A model generated the notes under the pieces. That model was not told the DNA's origin. It was given only the letters and a program-made list of their open reading frames with translations, and ran no database searches. Position numbers and translations under genes: made by a program. DNA of 64,000 nucleotides from Candidatus Hodarchaeota archaeon (GTDB lineage: Archaea; Asgardarchaeota; Heimdallarchaeia; Hodarchaeales; Hodarchaeaceae): NCBI GenBank assembly GCA_016840285.1, contig JAEOSR010000015.1, positions 1 to 64,000 of the forward strand, given 5' to 3'. Positions 8,910 through 18,949 of this stretch are shown here, one piece after another. Each line of letters opens with the position of its first letter. The stretch's first letter is position 1.

Positions 8910-9725
8910 TTAACCTCGTTTCAGAAAATCCAATGACTCTATAATCGTTGGATTTCCACGTCCATCAAATAGAAGAGTGATTGGAGTAATACTTGTAACT
9001 TTTTTCTCTAGAACAGCGAAAGCATCGGTATTTTGGGGAATATCAAGTGTTTCTCCCCAGATCCAATAATAAGGAACTCCTCGAGGATCCTCACGGCGGA
9101 TTGTGTAATCTCGATACTTTGTCATTGCCATTGGACAGATTTCAATTGGAGTATTGCTAGAAATGGTGTCAGGGAAGTTAACATTAAGAAAACCCACCCC
9201 TTCAGGGAGGCCATGAGATAAGACTTTCTCTATAATTTCGCAAGCAGTTTCTGCAGCAATTTTCATACCTGGAGGATCAGCGAAGTCGTCAAAAAAGAGA
9301 TGTTCGTCTACATCCATAGAAAACGCAATAGCTGGAAAACCGAGAAGTGCTGCTTCAAATGATACGGCACATGTCCCTGATGTTAGAATAGAATGAACAC
9401 TAGTGTTTTCTCCAGCATTAATCCCTGAAACAATTAAATCGAATGGTGGTTTTTCACCATTAGCTCGTTGATAGACTCCATGAATCACAGCATCCGCTGG
9501 GGTTCCAGTAGTTCGCCAACCAACTTTACCATCAAGATACGACAGAGGAACCTCCTGCATTCGAACAGGCCGATCAAAAGTAATTGCTTTCCCTTCTGCA
9601 GAGCGTTGAGAACGAGGAGCAATGATAGTAACATCCCATTCACGCTCATGCATTGCACTCGCGAAAGAACGAATTCCAGTAGAGTAAATGCCATCATCAT
9701 TAGATAAAAGTATGTCAGGGGTCAT
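8910..9725 (-). CDS. surE: 5'/3'-nucleotidase SurE
   Basis: SurE is a metal-dependent phosphatase acting on nucleoside 5'- and 3'-monophosphates. The N-terminus has the invariant metal-binding ILLSNDDGIYSTGI, followed by the APRSQRSAEGKAIT substrate loop. SGINAGENTSVHSILTSGTC contains the conserved Asn ligand and the GTxxA-like turn. The length (271) is normal. It is preceded by a 165-bp AT-rich gap after the acyl-CoA synthetase gene, so it may be transcribed alone or weakly read through. Confidence 0.93.
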   Translation of the reverse strand: MTPDILLSNDDGIYSTGIRSFASAMHEREWDVTIIAPRSQRSAEGKAITFDRPVRMQEVPLSYLDGKVGWRTTGTPADAVIHGVYQRANGEKPPFDLIVSGINAGENTSVHSILTSGTCAVSFEAALLGFPAIAFSMDVDEHLFFDDFADPPGMKIAAETACEIIEKVLSHGLPEGVGFLNVNFPDTISSNTPIEICPMAMTKYRDYTIRREDPRGVPYYWIWGETLDIPQNTDAFAVLEKKVTSITPITLLFDGRGNPTIIESLDFLKRG

Positions 9726-9890
9726 TATTTATCGCCATATGGCTAGTTATTCCCACGAGATCAATTTCCTTGTTACATAATAATATTATTGATAAGATAA
9801 AATCATTTCTTACAAAAGAGTAAATTTTCACCTTTATGTAGTGAAAGAAGAAAAAAGAAAAGATATATAGTGATTTAACTTGTCACAAGT

Positions 9891-11594
9891 TTACGAATCC
9901 CATTTTCCTCTAGATCTGAGCTTTTGAGTAATCTCATCACCCTGCTTTTTCAATACCATATAATCAGTCTTACCAACCCGAGTAAGAGGAATTTCTCCTG
10001 TTTTCAATATTTCAAAATGACTTGGCCTCTTGTACGCTGCAATATTCTTCACAGATTCTTCTAGGTCTGTTGTTGAGAGTTCCTGCCCCTCTATTTTTTC
10101 AACAAAAGCCATGATCCCTTCAGTAAAGACCTCATGTGGAATTCCAACGCACGCTACTGTGCCTACTTTGCCCTTAAAAGATTGTTCGATAAAATCTTCG
10201 ACTTCAGTCGGAAACACGTTATATCCTTTTGGTTTAATTATGAACTTGGCCCGTCCAGCGAACTGAAGCCCTTTCTCTCCATAAGAACCTAAATCACCAG
10301 AATAACAATAACCATCTGTTGAAATGGTCTTCCTTGTGTTTTCTTCATCACCTAAATATCCAAGAAATACTTGGGGACCAGAGAAACAGATTTCTCCAAC
10401 TTCACCTGGATTTTTTTCATCACCTGCAGAACCATCTGGTTTCATGGGATCTCTAATTGAAATGGGACTGATAGGCATATCATAACCAATGCTAGCTAGG
10501 ATATCATCCACTGTACCACCATGAGGAGTATAGGTAAGAAATCCAGCACCTTCAGTTAATCCAAAACCAGACCCAAATTCAGGAGCCATCGTCGATAACT
10601 TCTCAAGGAAAGGGCGAGTTACTGCTTGACCCCCATAAATAGCAAATCGTAGAGATGATAGATCAAATTCATTGTAATTCGATAATCGCCACTGCATGGC
10701 GAACAGAGCGGGGATCTGACCTAGTACGGTTACTCTGTATTTTTGAATCGCATCCAATGTTTTTTCTGCATCAAAAATATGGAGGATCACAGAGATTCCT
10801 CCTCCATAGATAGTCGTTGCTAATTGTTCAGTGGTACATCCTACATGACTTGGGGGGAGATTGACACACATTCTATCACCCTCATCCATTCCAAAACCGA
10901 CAGCAAGGCCAATGTTTTGTACCAAGATACTTTCATGGGAAAGTAGTGCAGGTTTCGGAAAACCAGTGGAACCTGTTGTAAAGATAATCAAACATGGATC
11001 AAGTTTACCCACTTGCTTTTGAGCTTTTCTCACCCTCCCTGTGATCAGCGCTTTGATATAAGTTCCTTTAATACCTTTAATAAATTCAGATATCCCAATA
11101 GCTCCCTCCATGATAAGGTCTTCCTCTTTTTGGAACTGTACCCAGTACTGGCAGACATCTTCGTGATCCTTCATCACTTCAGCAATCATTGGACGAAAAT
11201 CTGCGCGTTCCGTCTTTCCTAAGAAGAAGTACACCTTGGGTTTAATTTTTTCAAAGTTTCGACTAATTTCTTGAGCTTTTAACCTTAAATCTAGAGGGGC
11301 AATGATGACTCCAATCCGATAACAAGCGTACATTAAGTAGACATGCTCTTTCAGCAGTGGAAGTGATGTAGCGAGAATATCTCCTTTTTTTAATCCAATG
11401 GAGAGTAGTTTTGCAGCAAACGCCTTTGATTTAGTGGCAAAATCTTTCCAAGTGACCTCCTCCCCAGTGTCATATTCGATTAGTGCAATTTCGGAGCCCT
11501 TTTCTTTTGCGTAAAGATCCACGTAATCAAACATTCGTGGAAGTAGTTCTTCAGATCTTTTCTTACATTCTTCATCCATAGCTGCGTCTTTCAT
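9891..11594 (-). CDS. AMP-forming acyl-CoA synthetase / AMP-binding ligase
   Basis: An ANL-superfamily enzyme that adenylates a carboxylate and transfers the acyl group to CoA. The phosphate loop TTGSTGFPK lies near residue 205. Further motifs are YGGQA, the adenine/acyl-binding GFGLTEG, the hinge region YSGDLGSYGEKG followed by FAGRAKFIIKPKGYNVFPTEVE, and the C-terminal catalytic Lys in TRVGKTDY. The length of 567 is typical. The substrate (fatty or aromatic acid) cannot be determined. A GAGGT lies just before the ATG at 11594. It is the last gene of a same-strand series after the two membrane proteins and TPR module 1, so it could be co-transcribed with them. Confidence 0.9.
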   Translation of the reverse strand: MKDAAMDEECKKRSEELLPRMFDYVDLYAKEKGSEIALIEYDTGEEVTWKDFATKSKAFAAKLLSIGLKKGDILATSLPLLKEHVYLMYACYRIGVIIAPLDLRLKAQEISRNFEKIKPKVYFFLGKTERADFRPMIAEVMKDHEDVCQYWVQFQKEEDLIMEGAIGISEFIKGIKGTYIKALITGRVRKAQKQVGKLDPCLIIFTTGSTGFPKPALLSHESILVQNIGLAVGFGMDEGDRMCVNLPPSHVGCTTEQLATTIYGGGISVILHIFDAEKTLDAIQKYRVTVLGQIPALFAMQWRLSNYNEFDLSSLRFAIYGGQAVTRPFLEKLSTMAPEFGSGFGLTEGAGFLTYTPHGGTVDDILASIGYDMPISPISIRDPMKPDGSAGDEKNPGEVGEICFSGPQVFLGYLGDEENTRKTISTDGYCYSGDLGSYGEKGLQFAGRAKFIIKPKGYNVFPTEVEDFIEQSFKGKVGTVACVGIPHEVFTEGIMAFVEKIEGQELSTTDLEESVKNIAAYKRPSHFEILKTGEIPLTRVGKTDYMVLKKQGDEITQKLRSRGKWDS

Positions 11595-11676
11595 TTAACA
11601 TACCTCATCTTGTAGCTATTTACCTTCTATTCTTTCATTTATTTTGTTTAATTTTTGATACCCTCAAATCAGGAAA

Positions 11677-12573
11677 CTAACTATTTTGTCGTTTCATCCC
11701 ACAATGGGAACAGGATGAATCCCCGTCATCATAAAAAGTATGGCATTGAGGACACTTCAGTCTTTCTTTGGAACCAGCTTTATAAATCCAAATAGGAAAA
11801 TAAATTAACGCAATGATTGCTCCAAGTACACTTAGATTTTGTATTCCCCGAAAAAGACCTTCTATCCCAGGAAATAATCCTGAAATGGCTGTTAGTACTA
11901 ATGGGACAAGAAAAAATAAGACTAAGATTACTACAAATCTGAGTAAGAGGTCTTTTACAAATTTTAATGATCGAAATCGGATTGTCTCCAGGAGCTCAGT
12001 CTGTTCATAAGGGATAGTTCTTTCCTCTTTCAATGTAAGATCTAAAATATCCTTTTTCAATAATTTTGCTAGGAATCCAATTGTTTTTGTTACTGGATTC
12101 AGGCCCCCTAAATGTAACAAAACGTTACTTCCCTGTGAATCGTTAAAACCACACTTCATGTAATAACCTCGAACTAATCCTCCTCTTTGTCCTCGGGAGT
12201 GAATTATCACTCGATCAATAAAGAGTTCATCAATCAACGCGAGATTGTACTCAAATTCTTTTCCAGAGAATTGATCATAAACACCCCCTAATCCAAATTT
12301 TCGCGTCATTTTATCATTTAGAAGATCGATTATCAACTGATCACCTTTTTGTTCCATTTTCATGGCAAAATAAATGACAATTATCCCCATAATCGTAAAT
12401 ATTACGCCTGTGAGTCCTGGAACAGGATGTGATGGGTTTTCCAGCAAAACATATATCAAAACAACTAATCCTATTAATGTGAATTGTAATCCAAATACTC
12501 CGATAAGGAATATGGTGCCTTTGATTGTAGGATAGTCTATTGTTATTATGGGATGCTTCACTGTGATCTTCAT
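11677..12573 (-). CDS. Membrane protein with C-terminal zinc ribbon
   Basis: A 298-residue protein. Two N-terminal helices (about residues 19-41 and 52-70) are followed by a soluble domain of about 110 residues containing a SRGQRGG motif. Two further helices (about 207-230 and 243-262) follow, then a zinc ribbon CPQC...CSHCG at the extreme C-terminus. It starts 26 bases after the 216-residue membrane protein gene. Both begin with two helices and a beta-rich region carrying an R-GG motif, so they may be distant relatives or partners. I recognise no characterised family. Confidence 0.6.
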   Translation of the reverse strand: MKITVKHPIITIDYPTIKGTIFLIGVFGLQFTLIGLVVLIYVLLENPSHPVPGLTGVIFTIMGIIVIYFAMKMEQKGDQLIIDLLNDKMTRKFGLGGVYDQFSGKEFEYNLALIDELFIDRVIIHSRGQRGGLVRGYYMKCGFNDSQGSNVLLHLGGLNPVTKTIGFLAKLLKKDILDLTLKEERTIPYEQTELLETIRFRSLKFVKDLLLRFVVILVLFFLVPLVLTAISGLFPGIEGLFRGIQNLSVLGAIIALIYFPIWIYKAGSKERLKCPQCHTFYDDGDSSCSHCGMKRQNS

Positions 12574-12599
12574 TTTGATTGGTTCCCATAGAGTAATAG

Positions 12600-13250
12600 T
12601 TAATGTAGCAATCTCAATTTAATTTGCCTTTTTAACATTTGAACGAAATTATAGGTTCCATCATCTAGATGGTTGAGGTCTAGGTCTAATCTTTCTGTTA
12701 TCTTAGTAAACTCCTGAGATAACTGTGGGAAGAGTTTTGACTCCGAGAGAGGACCTCCCCAGCGAATATTAGTATAATCGAGCAAAATTTGAGATCCATC
12801 ATTAAAAACAAGGAGAAATTCCACGACATTTCCAGGAAGCAATAACGGGCCACCTCTTCGATGAGAATACATCATTCTTGGATTCCCAGGGTAATAACCG
12901 TATCTCATTGAAAGACTAAAAATATCATTAAAAAGCCGGTTTGTTGTTCTTAGAGACAGAAACCAGAGAATTTTCGTTTGAATACATATTTCCCTTTCTT
13001 CCCAATAGAATGTAATTCTTTTAGAATATGAAATAGCTAGGATTCCGAGGAAAATACATATAAATCCCCATTCGATACGTATATCAATCACATCACCAGA
13101 CGGAATATCAGGCTGGGCTGTAAGATAATCTGCGATTATGATAAGGATTCCCAATACGATAAGAACAAACCTAATAAGCAATAACTTCCATCGAATTTCC
13201 GTGGTATTATTTTCTAGCTCTGTGATGAAGGAGTTGAAATTTCGGGGCAT
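12600..13250 (-). CDS. Two-helix membrane protein with soluble C-terminal domain
   Basis: A 216-residue protein with two membrane helices, LLLIRFVLIVLGILIIIA and IEWGFICIFLGILAISY. A cytoplasmic-looking domain follows, with alternating beta-type sequence (ITFYWEEREICIQTKILWF, VVEFLLVFNDGSQILLDY) and a HRRGGPLL motif, resembling PH-like membrane-anchored domains. It ends in an amphipathic helix. It begins 33 bases after the TPR gene of module 1 and precedes the zinc-ribbon membrane protein, suggesting one transcript. The function is unknown. Confidence 0.55.
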   Translation of the reverse strand: MPRNFNSFITELENNTTEIRWKLLLIRFVLIVLGILIIIADYLTAQPDIPSGDVIDIRIEWGFICIFLGILAISYSKRITFYWEEREICIQTKILWFLSLRTTNRLFNDIFSLSMRYGYYPGNPRMMYSHRRGGPLLLPGNVVEFLLVFNDGSQILLDYTNIRWGGPLSESKLFPQLSQEFTKITERLDLDLNHLDDGTYNFVQMLKRQIKLRLLH

Positions 13251-13283
13251 TAATTTCTCTCCATTTCGTCCCTATGGTTACCT

Positions 13284-15161
13284 TCATTTTTTATCAATTT
13301 TATCCACCAGCTCTTTTGCGAGAAGAGCATAATCCAAGACTTCTTCTTCTTTACGATAGAGTCTCCTATGGATCATCCGCTCAATTAAATCTTCGAACTG
13401 TGTTAACTCGATTATTTCGTTTATAACCGGTTTCTGCATTACAACCTCCTCCCACTTACTAATTTGATTTATCAGAGAGTCATACTCACTTGTGATCTGT
13501 GATGCTAATTTTCGAAGACTTTTCTCTTTAGCAATGGTTATTGCTTGGTTTAAAAGACGTTGTGATCGTTCTAAGTCAAGTTCTAGCAGAGCTAACTTGG
13601 ATTCGAGCCAATAAATCTGGGCAAGCCAATGATAAGAGTATCTTTTTTCTACGAATTCCCGAAATTGCTCTAGGACATCTTCGACTTCATCTAATATTTC
13701 CTCTTTTCCAGTAGCTTTTAGTTCCAGGAGAAGTGACTCGCAGAGATATAACATTGAAAACCCAGTGAACTCAATATTTAGAATCTCTTCTTGGGTAATT
13801 TCTTTGAATAATTGTTGAGCTTCAGCCAAATTTATTATTCTACCACTTGATTTCAATGTTATAGCTTTTCCTAATCTATAGATTTGACTGATCAGTTTAT
13901 TTTCTTCTTTAGAATTAATTTGATGTAATTCCTCTAAGTAAAAACGTGCTTGCTCACTGTCTCCTTCATGTACCTGAATTAGAGTGAAGAGTATTCTACT
14001 TGTGTTTATATCATTTCCAATATCCATGAAAAGGTCTAGACTTTTTTTATAATATCTTATAGATTTATCTGTATCTCCTTGATACTGATAGATACCTCCA
14101 ATATTCCCTAAGCTAGTTGCTATTTCTTGTTTGTCTTCTAATTCTTCAGCGATTACTAAGCTTTTTTTATAATATTTAGAGGCTTCATCCAATTCACCCT
14201 TGATTTGGAAAATTACTCCGATATTGTTATAAAAAGTCGCCAGTTCACTTCTAATTTTTAACTCTTTATAAATTCGCAATCCTTTTTCAAAAAACTCTAA
14301 AGCTGGATCCAAATTCCCTTTATTACGATGGATCAAACCAATATTCAATAATGAAAGAGCCTGACGTATCTTATCCCCTTCTTTTTCACTTAAGAAAAAA
14401 CTTTTTTGAAAATACTCTAAAGATTGATCCAATTCACCCTTTAACCAGTAAATCATCCCAATATTATTTGTTAATTTAATAATTTGAGATCGATTTTCGA
14501 GTTCTTCAAATATCCCTAGACTTTTCTTCAAAAATCCTAGTGCAGAATCATTTTCACTTCGAGAAGCATGAACAATCCCTAGGAGATTTAGAATATCAGC
14601 TTTCTCATATTGGTTTCCACACTCTTGAATAATAAAGAAAGATTCTTGGAGGTAACCTAAAGCAAGATCCAGTTCCCCTTTCCTCCGATAGGTTTTTCCT
14701 CTAAGAAATTTTAACTTAGAATCTCTTTTCATATACTCTGGTTGAGATTTAACCTTAACAGGTATCAATACATTTTCAGCAGTCTTGATAACTTCAAGAC
14801 ACGTATTTAGTTCACCTAACTCGAAATATGCTGAAGCTTTTGCAACAAAAGCATCAAATAGAATTAATAATTCACCAATTTGTTGACTTTCCTCAACAAT
14901 CTGATCCGCAAGATTTAGCCCCCCTCTTGCATCACCTATCTGAGTAAAGATTAGACTTTTTAGAATCTTTCCTCTTAACTTAACTAAATTATTCTCTTTC
15001 TTATTCTCTAAATCTATTATCTTCTTCAGGGCCTCATTGAGATTACCTTTGTAAAACAGAAATTCTACCTGCTTAAGATCAGGATCTTCTAATTGTGATT
15101 CATTCGAATTTTTTTTGCTAGAGGATGAATTAGAAGGTTTAAGACCTGACAAAATTTTCAT
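13284..15161 (-). CDS. TPR-repeat protein, module 1
   Basis: A 625-residue cytoplasmic protein (no signal peptide or membrane helix) made of about ten tetratricopeptide repeats over residues 30-430. The recurring signature is NxxGxIxxxxGxxDxALxYxxKSLxxxEExxD, e.g. NIGMIYWLKGELDQSLEYF. This is followed by a mostly helical region and a conserved C-terminal segment (EIIELTQFEDLIERMIHRRL). The protein at 22364-24241 has exactly the same length, repeat order and C-terminal segment, so they are paralogues. It lies 154 bases downstream of the beta-helix surface gene on the same strand. TPR arrays bind proteins; the partner is unknown. Resemblance to LGN/Rapsyn-type sensors is general only. Confidence 0.85.
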   Translation of the reverse strand: MKILSGLKPSNSSSSKKNSNESQLEDPDLKQVEFLFYKGNLNEALKKIIDLENKKENNLVKLRGKILKSLIFTQIGDARGGLNLADQIVEESQQIGELLILFDAFVAKASAYFELGELNTCLEVIKTAENVLIPVKVKSQPEYMKRDSKLKFLRGKTYRRKGELDLALGYLQESFFIIQECGNQYEKADILNLLGIVHASRSENDSALGFLKKSLGIFEELENRSQIIKLTNNIGMIYWLKGELDQSLEYFQKSFFLSEKEGDKIRQALSLLNIGLIHRNKGNLDPALEFFEKGLRIYKELKIRSELATFYNNIGVIFQIKGELDEASKYYKKSLVIAEELEDKQEIATSLGNIGGIYQYQGDTDKSIRYYKKSLDLFMDIGNDINTSRILFTLIQVHEGDSEQARFYLEELHQINSKEENKLISQIYRLGKAITLKSSGRIINLAEAQQLFKEITQEEILNIEFTGFSMLYLCESLLLELKATGKEEILDEVEDVLEQFREFVEKRYSYHWLAQIYWLESKLALLELDLERSQRLLNQAITIAKEKSLRKLASQITSEYDSLINQISKWEEVVMQKPVINEIIELTQFEDLIERMIHRRLYRKEEEVLDYALLAKELVDKIDKK

Positions 15162-15315
15162 TCTCCTGGGTTTATAAGGATCCCAAATTTCAGATTTTTA
15201 AATTTAATTAGGAGTCAAAAAATCTGGTTATAAATAATTTCTGAAAGAAACAGAAATTCTTTGAATAGTGACCAGTAAAACAGGACATTAATGGTAAAAT
15301 AAAAAGAGAGAATGA

Positions 15316-18213
15316 TTATTTAAGAGATTTGTCCCTCAACCGACGCTTGATTATGATTGTAAAAGAGATTGTTAAAAGAAACAGCAGCCAGCTAGGCGCT
15401 GGAGTTCCCGAATCCGTGGTTGAGCTGGATAGTTCAGTGGATGATTCAGTTGTCTTGGTTTCCACTGGACGTTTACCATTTTCAATAGTGAACTTTGAAT
15501 TAGATATGTCTTCGACTTGTAAATCTTCTGAACAGATAGCAACAACTTTTATTAGGTAATTGGGACCATCATTAACAGTGGTAGTATCCCAACTGTAATT
15601 TAGATTTGAAATCCCTGATTCTAATAGATTCCAAGTTTCTCCATTATTTGCACTGTAATAAACACTATAACTTATCATATGGCCCCAATAATCAGTTGCT
15701 TGTGCCCATTCAACTGTGATGATTTCATTGATTGTTTCTCCACCATTAGGATATACTACTCTTGGTCGAGAAATTAAATGCATATCCAAGGTCCCAGGAT
15801 TGTGGGGGAATGTAAAAGGAAAACGATCAGTACTGCCTGCGTCACCATCGATTTTGTATGGATCATCGACAACTCCATCCTCTCCCTCATCGGGAGACGT
15901 CCATTTATCCCAGTAGTTATACCTAAATGCACTACCATCACCTTCATCAAAAGCTTGAGAAGTGCCATCAAGATTATTGGCTACAAAATCATTCCAATAT
16001 ACTTGAATAGATGAACCAGAAGAGATGTAAATTCCATACAATCCATTATGAACCATGATATTATCATATATAGAAGTTTCATCGGAATCAATCAAGATAA
16101 TACCATGATGGTCGTTATCATGAATATTATTACGTGAAATTGTATTATAATCTGAGGGATCCATGAAAATGCCATTTCCTCCACCAATTTGCTGTATAGA
16201 ATAAGAAATGTCAGAAATACCTCGGGGGGATCCTCCACCATTATTTCCATTCCCGTAAATATCATTGTCCTCAATGACATTATTACTGGAATTCTCCATT
16301 CTAATACCATTATCAATATTGTTGAAGATCCTATTACCTATTATACTGTTATAATTAGATGGATCCATGAAGACACCATTGCCCCCACCAATTTGCTGAA
16401 TTGAATAAGAAAGGTCAGAAATACCTCGGGGAGATCCTCCACCATTATTTCCATTCCCGTAAATATCATTGTCCTCAATGAGATTATTGCTGCAATTCAC
16501 CATGGCAACTCCGTCTCCTGTATTATTAAAGATCCTATTTTCAGTAATGTTGTTATAATTCGATGGATCCATGAAAACACCATTCCCCCCACCTATTTGT
16601 TGAATCTTTAGCGAAAGGTCAGAAATGCTTACAGGTGAACATCCAGTAACATTCCCATTGCAATAAATATCATTATCATCAATCACATTGAAGCTTGCAT
16701 TAACTAATGCAATACCATTATCAGCGTTCTGGAAAACTGTATTATTGAATATAACATTTTTATCAGCTTCCCATAACTCACCCGCCCAGTAAATACTATG
16801 GATCCAGATTCCATTTTTCGAATTTTTATAGATAGTATTCATTTCAACTGTATTATTTCCAGAGGAGGGAAGATAAATTCCCTGCCATGAATTTTCGAAA
16901 ATAGAGTTGTTAAGAAAGGTATTAAACGTGGATAACCACAATTCTATGCCATGTGTCTGATGATGATTAATGTTATTGCTAGATATTGTATTATTATGAA
17001 CGCGATCTAATTTAATGCCTTCCGCATTATATTCAATATCATTTTTCATTATTGTATTATTATTACATGCAATGAATAATAAAACACCTCTATCACCGTT
17101 GTAGTACAAATTATTACCTGTTATATTGTTAAAAGAAGAATACCTTGCGAAAATCCCACTATAAGTGTTATTATAAGCATGGTTATCAATCACAGTAGTC
17201 ATATCACTTGAATCCAAATAAACACCCATTTCAGAGTTTAAGTAAGCATAATTTCCAACTAATTGATTATCAGTGGAGTTCAAGAGTCTAATGCCAGATA
17301 AGGTGTTATAGTAAGCATCATTCCCAGTAATTGTATTTTCCTCTGAGACTTGAAGTCCAATACCATCCCAACTGTTACTATAGACTTCATTTAATATTAT
17401 TTTACTATTATTGGACATAAACAAATAAATACCACTGTATGTATTATAATAAGCAGTATTATTAGTGTATGTATTATTGATTGAATATTGGCTATATATT
17501 CCACTAGTCGTGCTATTGTAGACAACATTAACTAACACACTATTATTATTGGAGGAATGTAACCTAATTCCGTTATTACTAAAAGAAAGGACATTTTCTG
17601 TAATGGTATTGTTATAAGAACTTTCTAAATTAACAGCGCCAACGCAATTAGAAACAGAATTATTATAAATTATTCCATGCGTAACATTCTTCAAATAAAT
17701 TCCATCATAATTGTTGGATACACCGTTTAACAAATTAGTATCGATTTTAAAGAATGCAGTGGTATTTTCTATGTGTATAAGGTTAGAACTAGAATTTGTG
17801 ATCTGATATCCCTCTATCAGGTAAGGTGTGCTAAATGTTCCATCACCAGTAAAGTTATAGCCTATTGGACCAAAATCCGCATTATCATCGATATAAAATG
17901 GATCATGTACCTCATAAGCCATTACACTGGAACTTGAGGATATTTTAGGGGTGAGACATGGTACTTTTGGTAGTGTGATATGTCGTTTTTTTCTTTCCTG
18001 ATAAAAATCACCCCATTTTTGAATATGTTCCTCTTCTTGAATTTGGGTGTCTTGTTGGGGTTCTTGAAGAAGAGGTACATCTGAATTATCATTAATCTGC
18101 TGACGTTCGAGTATACATTGACCACTCAGACTATTTCCACATAAAATAATGGTTAGTAAAAGGATAGTTGAAAGCAAACCATTTCTCATTTTCATATATT
18201 TCATCTTCCACAT
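15316..18213 (-). CDS. Giant parallel beta-helix (NosD/CASH-like) surface protein, module 1
   Basis: A 965-residue exported protein. A signal sequence (GLLSTILLLTIILCGNSLSG) and a charged, Gln-rich spacer precede a conserved head (HDPFYIDDNADFGPIGYNF). A right-handed beta-helix of about 600 residues follows, built of Asn-rich turns of the type NxIxxNxxxxNxxxGIxLxxSxxN. An Ig-like domain (RVVYPNGGETINEIITVEWA) comes next, then a Ser/Thr-rich stalk, a T-P-A-P-S-W motif, one membrane helix and a basic tail (KRRLRDKSLK). The last part resembles archaeal C-terminal sorting or anchoring signals. Many NxS/T sequons suggest glycosylation. Beta-helix folds often bind or cleave polysaccharides, but no catalytic residues are recognisable. 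The likely start is one of several ATGs between 18195 and 18213. Confidence 0.82.
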   Translation of the reverse strand: MWKMKYMKMRNGLLSTILLLTIILCGNSLSGQCILERQQINDNSDVPLLQEPQQDTQIQEEEHIQKWGDFYQERKKRHITLPKVPCLTPKISSSSSVMAYEVHDPFYIDDNADFGPIGYNFTGDGTFSTPYLIEGYQITNSSSNLIHIENTTAFFKIDTNLLNGVSNNYDGIYLKNVTHGIIYNNSVSNCVGAVNLESSYNNTITENVLSFSNNGIRLHSSNNNSVLVNVVYNSTTSGIYSQYSINNTYTNNTAYYNTYSGIYLFMSNNSKIILNEVYSNSWDGIGLQVSEENTITGNDAYYNTLSGIRLLNSTDNQLVGNYAYLNSEMGVYLDSSDMTTVIDNHAYNNTYSGIFARYSSFNNITGNNLYYNGDRGVLLFIACNNNTIMKNDIEYNAEGIKLDRVHNNTISSNNINHHQTHGIELWLSTFNTFLNNSIFENSWQGIYLPSSGNNTVEMNTIYKNSKNGIWIHSIYWAGELWEADKNVIFNNTVFQNADNGIALVNASFNVIDDNDIYCNGNVTGCSPVSISDLSLKIQQIGGGNGVFMDPSNYNNITENRIFNNTGDGVAMVNCSNNLIEDNDIYGNGNNGGGSPRGISDLSYSIQQIGGGNGVFMDPSNYNSIIGNRIFNNIDNGIRMENSSNNVIEDNDIYGNGNNGGGSPRGISDISYSIQQIGGGNGIFMDPSDYNTISRNNIHDNDHHGIILIDSDETSIYDNIMVHNGLYGIYISSGSSIQVYWNDFVANNLDGTSQAFDEGDGSAFRYNYWDKWTSPDEGEDGVVDDPYKIDGDAGSTDRFPFTFPHNPGTLDMHLISRPRVVYPNGGETINEIITVEWAQATDYWGHMISYSVYYSANNGETWNLLESGISNLNYSWDTTTVNDGPNYLIKVVAICSEDLQVEDISNSKFTIENGKRPVETKTTESSTELSSSTTDSGTPAPSWLLFLLTISFTIIIKRRLRDKSLK
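16161..16772 (-). repeat. Three 204-bp (68-residue) tandem repeats within the beta-helix gene
   Basis: Anchored on the ccatga word at 16161, 16365 and 16569, three consecutive units are spaced exactly 204 bases apart. The first two are nearly identical at the DNA level (for example around 16237-16276 and 16438-16477), while the third has diverged. Each encodes GGGNGxFMDPSxYN, two NRIFNN-type coils and EDNDIYGNG. This indicates recent in-frame duplication or gene conversion of three beta-helix coils. Confidence 0.85.
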
Positions 18214-18308
18214 AGATCAATCATGCTTTTTGGATAGTTAGAATTAGGATTTTTTGCTATAGGAATCGGTTATTTTTAAGCTTTGCTAATTACAGGATCT
18301 TCCAGGTT

Positions 18309-18917
18309 TCAAGGATATCCATAATACTCCTGGAAAGTTGTAAATATTTCTTCATAAGGAAGATCGGCATACATCCCTCTATCACTGATATATTCTACAA
18401 ATTTGTTTCCCACGTTATCAACCGGTTTAAACGTCGCGTCATTCACTCCATCAAAAGTACAAACTGGGAAATTATGTCGTTCACAAAGGGGTGTTTGGAA
18501 CGATGGAGTAAGCTTAATCCATTTCCCGAGGTATACTTCAGCATATCCATGAAAAACCATGACGTTGGTTTGAAGAATCTCAAGGATATGTGGTGGAATC
18601 CTATGATTGATGATATCTGCAAAGTGAAGCCGTGCTGGGATCTTATTTGCTCTATATAGTGCAACTAATGCAACTGATTTTGGGATACAAAACCCAATCT
18701 TTTTCTGAATTGTTGTACTACCTTTCATATCATCTGGGGTTTTATACCGGGTAACATCAATTGTGTATTTGATTTCATCACGAACATAATTGAACGTCGC
18801 TATTGCTAAGTCAATCTTCTCATTATGTTCTGTGTGGAGTTCGTGGGCGAGATTTACTACAATGTCTGATTCTGAGTCAATAAAAAATGTTGGTCTAAGG
18901 TATTCATTAGAAACCAT
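18309..18917 (-). CDS. Transglutaminase-like cysteine protease-fold protein
   Basis: A 202-residue protein of the transglutaminase-like (papain-fold) superfamily. The catalytic Cys is in KIGFCIPKSVALVAL and the His in FHGYAEVYL. The third position, usually Asp after the Trp, reads KWIKLTPSF. A Thr at this place is also known in a bacterial and archaeal subfamily with TPAF/TPSF motifs, so it is probably a subfamily trait rather than damage. No signal peptide is present. It begins 32 bases after the NAD-synthetase-like gene and is probably co-transcribed with it. The substrate is unknown; members act as proteases, amidases or cross-linking enzymes. Confidence 0.8.
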   Translation of the reverse strand: MVSNEYLRPTFFIDSESDIVVNLAHELHTEHNEKIDLAIATFNYVRDEIKYTIDVTRYKTPDDMKGSTTIQKKIGFCIPKSVALVALYRANKIPARLHFADIINHRIPPHILEILQTNVMVFHGYAEVYLGKWIKLTPSFQTPLCERHNFPVCTFDGVNDATFKPVDNVGNKFVEYISDRGMYADLPYEEIFTTFQEYYGYP

Positions 18918-18949
18918 TATTAAAACCTGCCATAATTAAGAGATTCGCT

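Noticed and set aside
18309..18917. Transglutaminase-like protein considered inactive because the catalytic Asp position is Thr
   Set aside because: The KxTPSF form is a known subfamily feature, as far as I can recall, and Cys and His are intact, so I do not treat it as damage.
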